A stretch of 53,928 bases of DNA from Spirochaetaceae bacterium (GTDB lineage Bacteria > Spirochaetota > Spirochaetia > Treponematales > Rectinemataceae): the NCBI GenBank assembly GCA_025356015.1, contig JANXYO010000120.1, positions 1 through 53,928 on the forward strand, given 5' to 3'. Position 1 is the stretch's first letter, and each line of letters starts with the position of its first letter. A model generated the notes under the pieces. That model was not told the DNA's origin. It made no database searches and worked only from the letters and a program-made list of their open reading frames with translations. Shown here piece after piece: positions 42,549 through 50,558 of this stretch. Both the position numbers and the translations under genes were made by a program.

Positions 42549-43640
42549 TTACTGCACAAGTTCGTCTCCCTCGCCACGGCTGATGATGATCTCGCCGGTC
42601 TCTTCGAGGTGCCTGATGATCGAGACGATCTTCTGCTGGGCTTCCTCGACGTCCTTTAGCCTTACGGGGCCCATGAACTCCATGTCTTCCTTGAGCATGG
42701 TCGCCGCGCGCTTGGACATGTTCTTGAAGATCTTCTCCTGGACCTCGCCATCGACGCCCTTCAGGGCCTTGGCGAGCTCCTGTCCGTCGACCTCGCGAAG
42801 GACCTTCTGGATCGAGCGGTCGTCGAGGAGGACTATGTCCTCGAACACGAACATCTTCTTCTTGATGTCCTCGGCGAGCTCGGGTGAGTCCTCCTCGAGG
42901 GCCTCGATGATGCCCTTCTCCGAGGTGCGGTCGACGAGGTTCAAGATCTCGACGATGGAGTCGACGCCGCCCGCGGCGGTGAAGTCCTCGCTCGACAGGG
43001 TGGAGAGCTTCTTCTCGAGGACCCGCTCCACCTCGCGCAATACCTCTGGCGAGGTGCGGTCCATCGTCGCGATCCGCTTGGCGACGTCGGACTGGACGTC
43101 GTGGGGCAGCTTCTGGAGGATGTAGGCCGCCTTCCCCGGTTCGAGGTAGGCGAGGATCAGCGATATCGTCTGGGGATGCTCGGTCTGGATGAAGTTGAGG
43201 AGGTGGGCCGGGTCGGTGCGGCGTATGAAGTCGAAGGGCCTGACCTGGAGGGAGGAGGTCAGGCGGTTGATTATGTCGATCGCCCTCTGTGAGCCAAGTG
43301 CCTTCTCAAGGAGCTCCCTCGCGTAGTCGATGCCGCCCGAGGTTATGAACTCGGCGGCCATCATGAGTTCCTGGAACTCGCTCAGGACCTGGTCCTTCTG
43401 CTCGGACTCGATGGAGTCCAGGCGGGCGATCTCGAAGGTGAGGGTCTCGATCTCGTCCTCGCGGAGGTGCTTGAAAATCTCAGCCGAGATCTCCGATCCA
43501 AGGGTCACGAGGAAGATGGCGGCCTTCTGCCTGCCGCCCATGTCCTTGATGCTCTTGGACTTCTTCGCGGGCGCGGGGGCGGCGCCCCCGCCGGGACCTC
43601 CGGCCTGGGCCGCTCCCTTGCCTCTCGCCTGCTGGGCCAT
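42549..43640 (-). CDS. fliG: FliG, flagellar motor switch/rotor protein (operon copy)
   Basis: 363 residues. A Gly/Ala/Lys-rich N-terminal 30 residues precede the FliG-N domain; middle domain EHPQTISLILAYLEPGKAA; C-terminal torque domain with DDRSIQKVLREVD and ALKGV. The charged torque helix is intact, so the rotor side of the motor looks functional even though no stator gene is nearby. Spirochaetes often have a second FliG elsewhere. Confidence 0.96.
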   Translation of the reverse strand: MAQQARGKGAAQAGGPGGGAAPAPAKKSKSIKDMGGRQKAAIFLVTLGSEISAEIFKHLREDEIETLTFEIARLDSIESEQKDQVLSEFQELMMAAEFITSGGIDYARELLEKALGSQRAIDIINRLTSSLQVRPFDFIRRTDPAHLLNFIQTEHPQTISLILAYLEPGKAAYILQKLPHDVQSDVAKRIATMDRTSPEVLREVERVLEKKLSTLSSEDFTAAGGVDSIVEILNLVDRTSEKGIIEALEEDSPELAEDIKKKMFVFEDIVLLDDRSIQKVLREVDGQELAKALKGVDGEVQEKIFKNMSKRAATMLKEDMEFMGPVRLKDVEEAQQKIVSIIRHLEETGEIIISRGEGDELVQ

Positions 43641-43643
43641 CCC

Positions 43644-45350
43644 TTATTCCTCCCGGATCCAGGTCCTGATGAGCTGGGCGACGTCCTCGGGATGCTCCTT
43701 CGCCATGTTGATGGCGTGTTCCTGGAGCTCGAGCCGCTTGCGCTCTTCGACGGACATGGAAACCTCGATATTCTGCTCCTCGGCCTGGCGGATAGCGTTC
43801 TCTCGCAGCATGCTCTGCTCGATTGCCCGCTTCTCCTCCTGGATCCGCCTCCTGCGCTCTATCTCGCGGGAGAAGATCCTGAACACGATGAAGGCGATCA
43901 TGAGGACGGCCAGGCCTATGAGCGAGTAGAGGATCACCTGGTTGAGCTGCTGCTTCCTGAAGTACTCCGCGTCCTCGTTCTTGAACTGGCCGGAACGGTC
44001 GAACCTGATGTTCTGGACCGTGACCGAGTCGCCCCGATCCCTATTATAGCCTATGGCGTCCTGGATGAGGGACTGGGCCTGCTTGAGTTCGTCGCCCGGG
44101 ATAGCCTGGTAGTCCCTGTCGATCCCTCCCTGGGGAAGGACCTGGAGCCTGCCCTTGGGGTCGTACTTCCAGCGCCAGACACCGTCGATGTTGACCGAGA
44201 CCGTCACCCGCTGGATGCTCGGCGAGCGCTCCTCGTCGATGTTCCGCTTGTTGATCTCCTCGTTCTGGGTCGTCGATTTCTGGGTCATCTTGCCCTGCAT
44301 GTTCTGCAGGTCCTTGTAGGCGGGGGGGGTCTGGCCCTCGGCCCCGGCCGGGCCCTCGGGGTTGAAGCCCGTGCCCTGCCACTCGGTCGTGGTCTCGACC
44401 TTCGAACGGGTGACCGAGGGCGTGATGACCGAGTCGTCGTAGGGGGAGCGCGGATTGCGCGGCTTGATCGTGACGGGGTAGAACTCCTCGGTCTTCACGA
44501 ACTTCTTCGACATGTCCATGTCTATCTTGATGTTCAGGTCGCGGACACGGTCTGTGGTGTAGATCTGCTGGAGGGACTGCAGGACCTTGGCCCTGTACTG
44601 GGTCTCTAGCTCCTGGACAAGCTTCTGCTCGCGCTTGGTCTTCTCGAGGCGGTCGAAGTCGGCAAGGTTGGCGAAATCGTTGAGGATGTTGCCGCCCTGG
44701 TCGGTGATGGCTATGTTCTCGTCTGCGAGGCCCTCTATGGCGAACTTGAGGATCTTCTGGATGCCCTCGATCTTCTTGCGGTTCTGCACAAGGTCAGAGC
44801 CTGGCTTCGGGAACAGGATGACGCTCGCCGTGACCGGCTTCTGGTCGGCCTGGAAGAGCTCCTTCTGGGGCATGACGATGGACACGTTGGCCTTGTCCAC
44901 GTCGTCGAGGGCCTCGATGTGGTTGGTCACCGCCTGGGTTATGGCCCGACGGAGGTTCACGTTGCGTTCGAAGTCGGTGATGGTCCACCTTTCCATGTCG
45001 AAAATCGCCCAGGGGTCGGTGCCCTTGGGGATCAAGTCCTCCCTGATGAGGATGCCCCTGGCGCGCATGGAGGTCTTCTCGTCCTTGACGAGGAGGACAT
45101 TGCCCTCGCCCACCTGGTAGGCGATGCCCTCGGAGTCGAGCCTCGAGGTGATGAGCCGCAGCTCGTCCTCGCTCTTGATCGGCGTGCCGAGGAGCCTGAC
45201 CATGGTGGGGGCCGAGGAGACGCGGAAGAGGACAAAGACCGCGACGATCGCCGCGAGCACGATGCCCCCGAGTATGAGCTTTTGGGTGATGGTCCACTTG
45301 GACCACAAGGCCCTCGCCTGTTCTGTCAGCTTCTTGAGCCAGTCATTCAT
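43644..45350 (-). CDS. fliF: FliF, MS-ring protein
   Basis: 568 residues. Two membrane helices (about 25-45 and 466-486) flank the periplasmic ring-building motifs (VSIVMPQKELFQADQKPVTASVIL). The C-terminal tail (EDVAQLIRTWIRE) binds FliG. A run of Gs precedes the ATG. The 127-bp gap to fliE holds no gene. Confidence 0.96.
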   Translation of the reverse strand: MNDWLKKLTEQARALWSKWTITQKLILGGIVLAAIVAVFVLFRVSSAPTMVRLLGTPIKSEDELRLITSRLDSEGIAYQVGEGNVLLVKDEKTSMRARGILIREDLIPKGTDPWAIFDMERWTITDFERNVNLRRAITQAVTNHIEALDDVDKANVSIVMPQKELFQADQKPVTASVILFPKPGSDLVQNRKKIEGIQKILKFAIEGLADENIAITDQGGNILNDFANLADFDRLEKTKREQKLVQELETQYRAKVLQSLQQIYTTDRVRDLNIKIDMDMSKKFVKTEEFYPVTIKPRNPRSPYDDSVITPSVTRSKVETTTEWQGTGFNPEGPAGAEGQTPPAYKDLQNMQGKMTQKSTTQNEEINKRNIDEERSPSIQRVTVSVNIDGVWRWKYDPKGRLQVLPQGGIDRDYQAIPGDELKQAQSLIQDAIGYNRDRGDSVTVQNIRFDRSGQFKNEDAEYFRKQQLNQVILYSLIGLAVLMIAFIVFRIFSREIERRRRIQEEKRAIEQSMLRENAIRQAEEQNIEVSMSVEERKRLELQEHAINMAKEHPEDVAQLIRTWIREE

Positions 45351-45477
45351 GTTCCCCCCCCAGCGCGGACCATCAAAGGGCCGCTTTCAAAGCATGCATC
45401 CTCGCGGCTCGTCCTAAACGCCATGACCTTCCACCTCCCCAGATGGCCGGTCCAGGCGACGACGCCGATCCGGGCGC

Positions 45478-45894
45478 CTACCTCGTATTGATTATATCCT
45501 TCCACGCGGTGACTACGCGAGTCATTATCGTCCGCGCGAGGTTCAATGACATGTTCGCCTCGGCCATGGAAATCGTGACGTCCTGGGCGTCGACCGAGTC
45601 CGGATTGACGAGCATCTGCTGCTCGAGCTCGCTCGCCCGAGTCTGCGACGCGTTGACCCCGTCCATGGCCCTGAGCATGGCCGCCTGGAAGGAGTTGGCC
45701 GATCCCGGATTGGCCGATGGGTCTGCGGCGAGGCCCAGTTTCCCGTCGGCAGTGTAGTGCAGGGGGTCGGTGCGCGCAAGTTTGGCGGCTCCGCCGGCGA
45801 TGTTCCTGGCCGGGCCGATCCCGCCCGCCTGTGAGTAGGCACCGAGGCCCTGGGCGCCCGGTCCTGACAGCATCGATGCAAGGTTGAGCGCCAT
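45478..45894 (-). CDS. fliE: FliE, MS ring-rod junction protein
   Basis: 138 residues. The C-terminal two-helix part (SFQAAMLRAMDGVN and AEANMSLNLARTIMTRVVTAWKDI) is the FliE signature. The N-terminal ~60 residues are Ala/Gly-rich. FliE joins the MS ring to the rod and is exported first. Confidence 0.93.
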   Translation of the reverse strand: MALNLASMLSGPGAQGLGAYSQAGGIGPARNIAGGAAKLARTDPLHYTADGKLGLAADPSANPGSANSFQAAMLRAMDGVNASQTRASELEQQMLVNPDSVDAQDVTISMAEANMSLNLARTIMTRVVTAWKDIINTR

Positions 45895-45897
45895 CGA

Positions 45898-46353
45898 CTA
45901 CCTCCCGATCTCGAGGGCCTTGAGGAACATGGCCTTCGAGCCGTTGACTATTGCGGAATTGGCCTCGTATGCGCGCGAGGCCGCGATCAGGTCCACCATC
46001 TCCGTCACGATGTTCACGTTGGGCATCTCGACATAGCCAGCCTTGGGGCCGGTCTTCAGCGCGTCGGGATGGGTCGGGTCGTAGACGAGCCTTGTCGGGC
46101 TCGTGTCCTTCTGGATCTCGACGACCCGGACGCCCTTGCCAAGGCCGTTGTCGAGGCCTTCGGGCAGGAAGGGGGCCCGGAAGTACGGCTGGTCGACTCG
46201 GGGACGGAGGATCACGCGGCTGCGGCGGAAGGGCCCGCCTTCCGGGGTGCGGGTGGTGCTGGCGTTCGCGATATTGTCGGCGATGACGTCGCTGCGAAGG
46301 CGCTCGGCCGTCATCCCGGAGCTTGCTATGTTGATTGACGTGAACAGACCCAT
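45898..46353 (-). CDS. flgC: FlgC, proximal rod protein
   Basis: 151 residues with N-terminal SINIASSGMTAERLRSDVIADNIANAST and C-terminal NIVTEMVDLIAASRAYEANSA axial motifs. Part of the proximal rod with FlgB. Confidence 0.95.
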   Translation of the reverse strand: MGLFTSINIASSGMTAERLRSDVIADNIANASTTRTPEGGPFRRSRVILRPRVDQPYFRAPFLPEGLDNGLGKGVRVVEIQKDTSPTRLVYDPTHPDALKTGPKAGYVEMPNVNIVTEMVDLIAASRAYEANSAIVNGSKAMFLKALEIGR

Positions 46354-46356
46354 GGC

Positions 46357-46776
46357 TTACCTCAGCACCAGGTTGACCTGGCCGAACTCGAAATTGACCG
46401 CCTGGGCCATGATGGTGTACATGAGCTGGTTCTGCACGCTCGCCATCATCTCCTCCTCGGGGTCGACGTTGTTGCCGTTGTTCTTGGCCGTCGTCAGGTA
46501 GTCGAGGACCCGCCTTGGCTCGACGCTCCGGTAGTCGGTCACAGTCCTGTTCGGGATGTGCTTGGGGTCGGTCACGGCGAGCTCGAGGGCCGGCACCTGC
46601 TTCTCCGAGTCCATGGCCTTCTTGAGGTTCGCCTCGAAGTTGACGACCGAGCGCTTGAAATTCGGCACACCCGCGTTCGCTATATTGTTGGAAATGACGT
46701 TCCTCCGCAGGACCGCTACGTCCATCGACTTGTGGAGGAGGTCGACCGTCTTTCCAAACGACGTTCCCTCGAACAT
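46357..46776 (-). CDS. flgB: FlgB, proximal rod protein
   Basis: 139 residues. RNVISNNIANAGVPNFKRS near the N-terminus is the axial motif. AAGGGAG lies nine bases before the ATG. First gene of the flagellar block proper; a 6-bp stem-loop (46803-46821) and the repeat-rich 608-bp gap lie upstream. Confidence 0.95.
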   Translation of the reverse strand: MFEGTSFGKTVDLLHKSMDVAVLRRNVISNNIANAGVPNFKRSVVNFEANLKKAMDSEKQVPALELAVTDPKHIPNRTVTDYRSVEPRRVLDYLTTAKNNGNNVDPEEEMMASVQNQLMYTIMAQAVNFEFGQVNLVLR

Positions 46777-46900
46777 CTAATTGCGCTCCCTTGGGGATCC
46801 TGGTGGACTTGTTCTGTCCACGTCCCTGCATACATTTTCGGTCCAGGTCCCGGCCACGATTAGCGAAACTTCGGGACAGGGTCCCACGGGGAAGAATTTC

Positions 46901-47348
46901 ACCGCGGAGAGCGCGGAGGGCGCGGAGGAAGAAAGAAAAGGGATGGAGGGGAATCGCTTTCTTTCTGCGGACCCTGTACCCATGCTCTCCCTCCTCTTCC
47001 TTCGTGCCGGTGAAAATCATCGGAAGCCGGGTGATTTTCACCGAGCGCCTGGTGATTTCCACGCGCCAGCCGATGATTCTCACTCATGGCCGTGTGATTC
47101 CCACATGTGCTCGCGTGATTTTCACGCGGCCCCCGGTGATTTCCACGCAAGGCTCCGTGATTCCCACCCATCGCTCCGTGATCTTCACGCACCGTCCTGT
47201 GATTTCCACTCGGCCTTCGGTGATTTTCACTCAAAGCACAGTGATTCCCACTCACCGCTTAAGTGATTTCCGCTCAACCCTCAGTGATTTTCACGCAACT
47301 CTCTCTCCCCTCAGTGCTCTCCGTGGCTTAGCTGCGTGTCTCCGCGGC
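46901..47348. repeat. Arm-bounded repeat element 3 (hslU/flgB gap), carrying the array
   Basis: 448 bp. The left arm 46901-46928 is three copies of a 9-bp unit CGCGGAGRG; the right arm is degenerate, but 47339-47348 pairs with 46901-46910 at 9 of 10. It is larger than the other three because it encloses the 21-bp array. A purine tract AGAAAGAAAAG and its pyrimidine complement (~46929-46975) form another potential stem. Confidence 0.6.
47010..47294. repeat. 14-unit phased array of an 11-bp near-palindrome every 21 bp
   Basis: Units begin at 47010, 47031, 47052, 47073, 47094, 47115, 47136, 47157, 47178, 47199, 47220, 47241, 47263 and 47284: period exactly 21 bp except one 22. Consensus GTGATTYYCAC (full palindrome GTGA-TTT-TCAC when YY is TT). 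The 10-bp spacers share no consensus. The two Y positions cycle TT, TC, (CT,) CC through much of the array. See findings. Confidence 0.9.
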
Positions 47349-47384
47349 GTGCCTTTCTCTTCTCTTCGCTTCTCTATCTCATTC

Positions 47385-48821
47385 CTACAGTATGTACCTG
47401 CTCAGGTCCTGCCTCTCGGTGAAGTCCTTGAACCTCTCGTCGACATAGGCCACGTCGATGGTGACCTTGGCCCCCGCCATGGAGGGCGCCTCGAAGCTGA
47501 GGTCCTCAAGGAGCCTTTCGAGCACTGTCTGGAGGCGCCGGGCACCGATGTTCTCCGTGGCCGTGTTCGCGGCCGCGGCTATCTCGGCTATCCTGGTGAC
47601 CGATCCAGGCGTGAACTCAAGCTCGACCTCCTCGGCCGAGAGGAGCATCTTGTACTGGAACACCAGGGCGTTCTTGGGCTCGGTCAGGATGCGCTCGAAG
47701 TCCTTGCCCGTGAGTGCCTCGAGCTCGACCCTGATGGGAAAGCGGCCCTGGAGCTCGGGAATCAGGTCCTGGGGCTTCGAGACGTTGAAGGCGCCCGCTG
47801 CGATGAAGAGGATCTTCGAGGTGTCGACGGGGCCCCACTTCGTCGTGACGGTCGAGCCCTCGACTATGGGGAGGATGTCCCTCTGGACCCCCTCGCGGGA
47901 GACATCGACACCTCCGGCTCCCCTACCCTCGCGGTTCGCTATCTTGTCAATCTCGTCGATGAAGATGATTCCCGTCTCCTGGACACGACGCCGGGCTTCC
48001 TCGGCCGCCCGCTCCGGGTCGATGAGCTTGTCGAGCTCCTCGGCGGCGAGGATCCGCTTGGCCTCGACGACGCTGACCGATTTCTTCTTGCGCTTGCCAC
48101 CGAAGAGGTTCGAGAGGCCCCCAAGGGCGACCTCCATCTCCTCCATCTGGTTGCCCGAGAAGATCTCGATCGCCGGCCCGCCGCCCTGGACTGTGATCTC
48201 GACCTCACGGGCATCGAGCTTGCCGGAGCGCAGGAGGGCGCGGAACTTCTCGCGGGAATCGCCGCCTGAGCCCGGCTGGCCGCTCCCCGAGCCTGGAGCG
48301 GCTCCAAAGCCCTCGGGGCCTATGAAGGTGGCCTGGGAGGGACCTATGGGCTCGTCCGCCCGCTTTATTCCCGGCAGGAGGAGGTCGAGGAGGCGCTCCT
48401 CGGCCCTGCGCTCAGCCTCCTCCTTCACTCCCGTCTGCATCTCGCTCTTGACCATCGCGAGGCCTGCGGCCATGAGGTCGCGCACCATCGACTCGACGTC
48501 GCGGCCGACATAGCCCACCTCGGTGTACTTGGTGGCCTCGACCTTGATGAAGGGCGCGGCGCAGAGTTTCGCCAGGCGGCGGGCTATCTCGGTCTTGCCG
48601 ACCCCCGTGGGCCCGATCATGAGGATGTTCTTGGGGGCGATCTCGTCGCGGATGTCGGCCGGGAGACGCTGGCGCCGCAGGCGGTTGCGCAGGGCCACGG
48701 CGACCGCGCGCTTGGCCTTGTCCTGTCCGACGATGTAGCGGTCGAGCTCCTCGACGATGCGCCGGGGGGTCATCGATGCGAAGTCGCCCTTCGGATCGGG
48801 GGCCGCAAGCTCCTCGATCAT
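47385..48821 (-). CDS. hslU: HslU, ATPase subunit of the HslUV protease
   Basis: 478 residues. AAA+ Walker A GPTGVGKTE (~53-61) and Walker B IIFIDEIDKI; an inserted I domain of ~150 residues including GSGSGQPGSGGDS; C-terminal tail ends SRYIL, matching the C-terminal peptide that docks in HslV. It unfolds substrates for HslV. ATGA overlap with hslV. Confidence 0.95.
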   Translation of the reverse strand: MIEELAAPDPKGDFASMTPRRIVEELDRYIVGQDKAKRAVAVALRNRLRRQRLPADIRDEIAPKNILMIGPTGVGKTEIARRLAKLCAAPFIKVEATKYTEVGYVGRDVESMVRDLMAAGLAMVKSEMQTGVKEEAERRAEERLLDLLLPGIKRADEPIGPSQATFIGPEGFGAAPGSGSGQPGSGGDSREKFRALLRSGKLDAREVEITVQGGGPAIEIFSGNQMEEMEVALGGLSNLFGGKRKKKSVSVVEAKRILAAEELDKLIDPERAAEEARRRVQETGIIFIDEIDKIANREGRGAGGVDVSREGVQRDILPIVEGSTVTTKWGPVDTSKILFIAAGAFNVSKPQDLIPELQGRFPIRVELEALTGKDFERILTEPKNALVFQYKMLLSAEEVELEFTPGSVTRIAEIAAAANTATENIGARRLQTVLERLLEDLSFEAPSMAGAKVTIDVAYVDERFKDFTERQDLSRYIL

Positions 48822-49351
48822 CAGATTTCCTCCACGACGATCTTGTCGTTTGTGTAGATGCAGATTGTCCCGGCTATGCCCAGGCTCCTGGTGGCGATGT
48901 CCTTCGCCGACAGCTCGGTTCCGTCGAGGTAGGCCAGGGCGGCGGCGTAGGCGTAGGGTCCGCCCGAGCCGATCGCCACCACATCCTCGGCCGGCTCGAT
49001 CACGTCGCCCGTGCCCGACAGGAGCAGTGACTTGTCCTTGTCCGCCACGAGGAGCATGGCCTCGAGGCGCCTTAGGATCTTGTCTGTCCTCCAGTCCTTC
49101 GCGAGCTCGACGGCGGCCCGGGTGAGGTCGCCCTGGTACTCCTTGACCTTGTTCTCGAAATGCTCGAAGAGGGTGAAGGCGTCGGCGGTCGCGCCCGCGA
49201 AGCCGACGAGGATCTTGCCCTCGTTCATGGTCCGTACCTTGCGGGCGTTGCTCTTCATGACCGTGGCGCCCATGGTCACCTGGCCGTCACCGGCCATCGC
49301 CACAGATCCGCCGCGGCGCACGGCTATTATCGTCGTCGATCTGATCTTCAA
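48821..49351 (-). CDS. hslV: HslV, proteolytic subunit of the HslUV protease
   Basis: 176 residues from TTG 49351, with AAGGAG seven bases before it; the ATG at 49375 has no site. The short propeptide MKIRS precedes the catalytic N-terminal threonine of [19 protein letters not shown] and [11 protein letters not shown] are further family motifs. The start choice gives the family length (~175). Confidence 0.93.
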   Translation of the reverse strand: MKIRSTTIIAVRRGGSVAMAGDGQVTMGATVMKSNARKVRTMNEGKILVGFAGATADAFTLFEHFENKVKEYQGDLTRAAVELAKDWRTDKILRRLEAMLLVADKDKSLLLSGTGDVIEPAEDVVAIGSGGPYAYAAALAYLDGTELSAKDIATRSLGIAGTICIYTNDKIVVEEI

Positions 49352-49388
49352 GATGATGCTCCTTTTCTCACGCATGGAAGAGAAGACA

Positions 49389-49538
49389 AACCGCAGAGAC
49401 GCGGAGTCGCAGAGGAATCCCAGAGAGAGGGGCTGACCGGGACAGAGTCGCCAGGCAAGAATTCCACAACTTCCGGCACCCAGGTCAAAACCCCGGAACC
49501 AGTTCCTCTTGTCTCTGCGCCTCTGCGTCTCTGCGGTT
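49389..49538. repeat. Arm-bounded repeat element 4 (xerC/hslV gap)
   Basis: 150 bp. Left arm 49389-49414 and the reverse complement of the right arm 49513-49538 agree at 24 of 26 bases. The arm is again CGCAGAG-type 8-bp units. The interior contains a TTCCGG/CCGGAA stem but no gene. Confidence 0.8.
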
Positions 49539-49568
49539 CCATCTTGTATTTGCCCTGTTTGTGCCTTC

Positions 49569-50558
49569 TCATGACTTGCCCCCGTGGGGGTGGGCCTGAT
49601 CGTAGACCTTCCTGAGCCTTTCCATGTCGACATGGGCGTAGATCTGCGTGGTAGAGACGCTCGAGTGGCCGAGCAGCTCCTGCACCACCCTGATGTCGGC
49701 CCCGTGGCCGACGAGGTGCGTGGCGAAGCTGTGCCTGAAGGTGTGGGGGGAGATGCGCTTGCCAATGCCCGCCCGGCTCGCGTAGCCCTCGATGAGCCAC
49801 TCGATGCCGCGTTCGCTCAGCCTCCCTCCCTTCGAGTTGAGGAAAAACCAGGGTGTTCCGCCCGAACTCCTTGTCCTGGTCGTCTCCCCAGGCTCTGGCA
49901 TGGCCCTGGGCCCGCCCCCCGCTTTGAGGGCCGCGCCGGTACGGTTGAGCAGGGCATCCCTGAAGGGCAGGTAGGCAAAGAGGGCTGCGCGTGCCTTGTC
50001 GGCGAGGAAGACCACCCTTTCCTTCGAACCCTTGCCTATGACCCTCGCAGTGCCGCCCTCAAGGTCGATCCGGTCCAGACGGAGGGCAGAGGTCTCGGCG
50101 ACGCGGCAACCGGTGCTGTACAGGAACTCGAGGATGGCCCTGTCCCGGGTGCCCCTGAAGTCACCGCCGTCGGCGAGAGAGATGAAGGCGGCGGCCTCGT
50201 CCTCGAAGAGGAAGCGGGGCAGGTTCCTGCGCACGCCAAAGCCCTCGACGTCCCTCGATGGATCGACGGCCAGGGATCCGAATCGGACCAGGTAGCGGTA
50301 GTATCCGCGCAGGGCGGAGAGAGCCCTGTTCACGCTCGATGTCGCCTTGCCCTCGGCTATCAGGCTTGCCGCGAAGGACCTGAGGTCGTTCGCCTCGGCC
50401 TCGTCAGCGCCACGCTCCCCGAGGAAGTCCGAGTAGCGGACGAGATCCTCGCGGTAGGAGTCGACGGTGCGCGGCGAGAGCCCGCGCACCGCCTGGAGGT
50501 AGGCGAGGTAAGCCTCGATCCCCAGGCGCGAGCCCCGCTCTTCAATCGGCCTGCGCAT
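49569..50558 (-). CDS. xerC: Tyrosine recombinase, XerC/CodV-type
   Basis: 329 residues, overlapping the topA 3' end by 17 bp. N-terminal SAM-like core-binding domain (~12-100). Catalytic residues: Arg in GCRVAE, Lys in [19 protein letters not shown] and Tyr in TTQIYAHV. An extra ~25 residues rich in Gly, Pro, Thr and Arg occur between the Lys hairpin and the HxxR box. It resolves chromosome dimers at dif; in other bacteria codV also precedes hslVU. Confidence 0.9.
   Translation of the reverse strand: MRRPIEERGSRLGIEAYLAYLQAVRGLSPRTVDSYREDLVRYSDFLGERGADEAEANDLRSFAASLIAEGKATSSVNRALSALRGYYRYLVRFGSLAVDPSRDVEGFGVRRNLPRFLFEDEAAAFISLADGGDFRGTRDRAILEFLYSTGCRVAETSALRLDRIDLEGGTARVIGKGSKERVVFLADKARAALFAYLPFRDALLNRTGAALKAGGGPRAMPEPGETTRTRSSGGTPWFFLNSKGGRLSERGIEWLIEGYASRAGIGKRISPHTFRHSFATHLVGHGADIRVVQELLGHSSVSTTQIYAHVDMERLRKVYDQAHPHGGKS

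Larger units (their letters stand above)
46777..47384. other. 608-bp hslU/flgB gap: flgB leader, repeat element 3 and 21-bp array
   Basis: 46777-46900 is leader with a stem-loop (GTGGAC/GTCCAC, 46803-46821). A loose sigma-28-like pair (TAAT, 16 bp, ACCGAAAA) lies near 46830-46860. The rest is repeat element 3. Open frames crossing it (for example 46899-47255 minus) arise because 21 bp is seven codons; none has a convincing start or coding bias. Confidence 0.6.

Noticed and set aside
46899-47255. Heptad-repeat protein (GNH/ENH repeats) encoded by the array
   Set aside because: Open because 21 bp is seven codons. The start would be a GTG inside a repeat unit, the Gly/Glu exchange is non-synonymous, and several frames on both strands are open.
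47010-47294. The 21-bp array as a CRISPR array
   Set aside because: Repeats are 11 bp and spacers 10 bp, far below CRISPR lengths, and no cas gene is in the window.
46791-48269. 492-residue plus-strand ORF across the array and hslU
   Set aside because: Runs antisense to hslU, no ribosome site, low-complexity composition.
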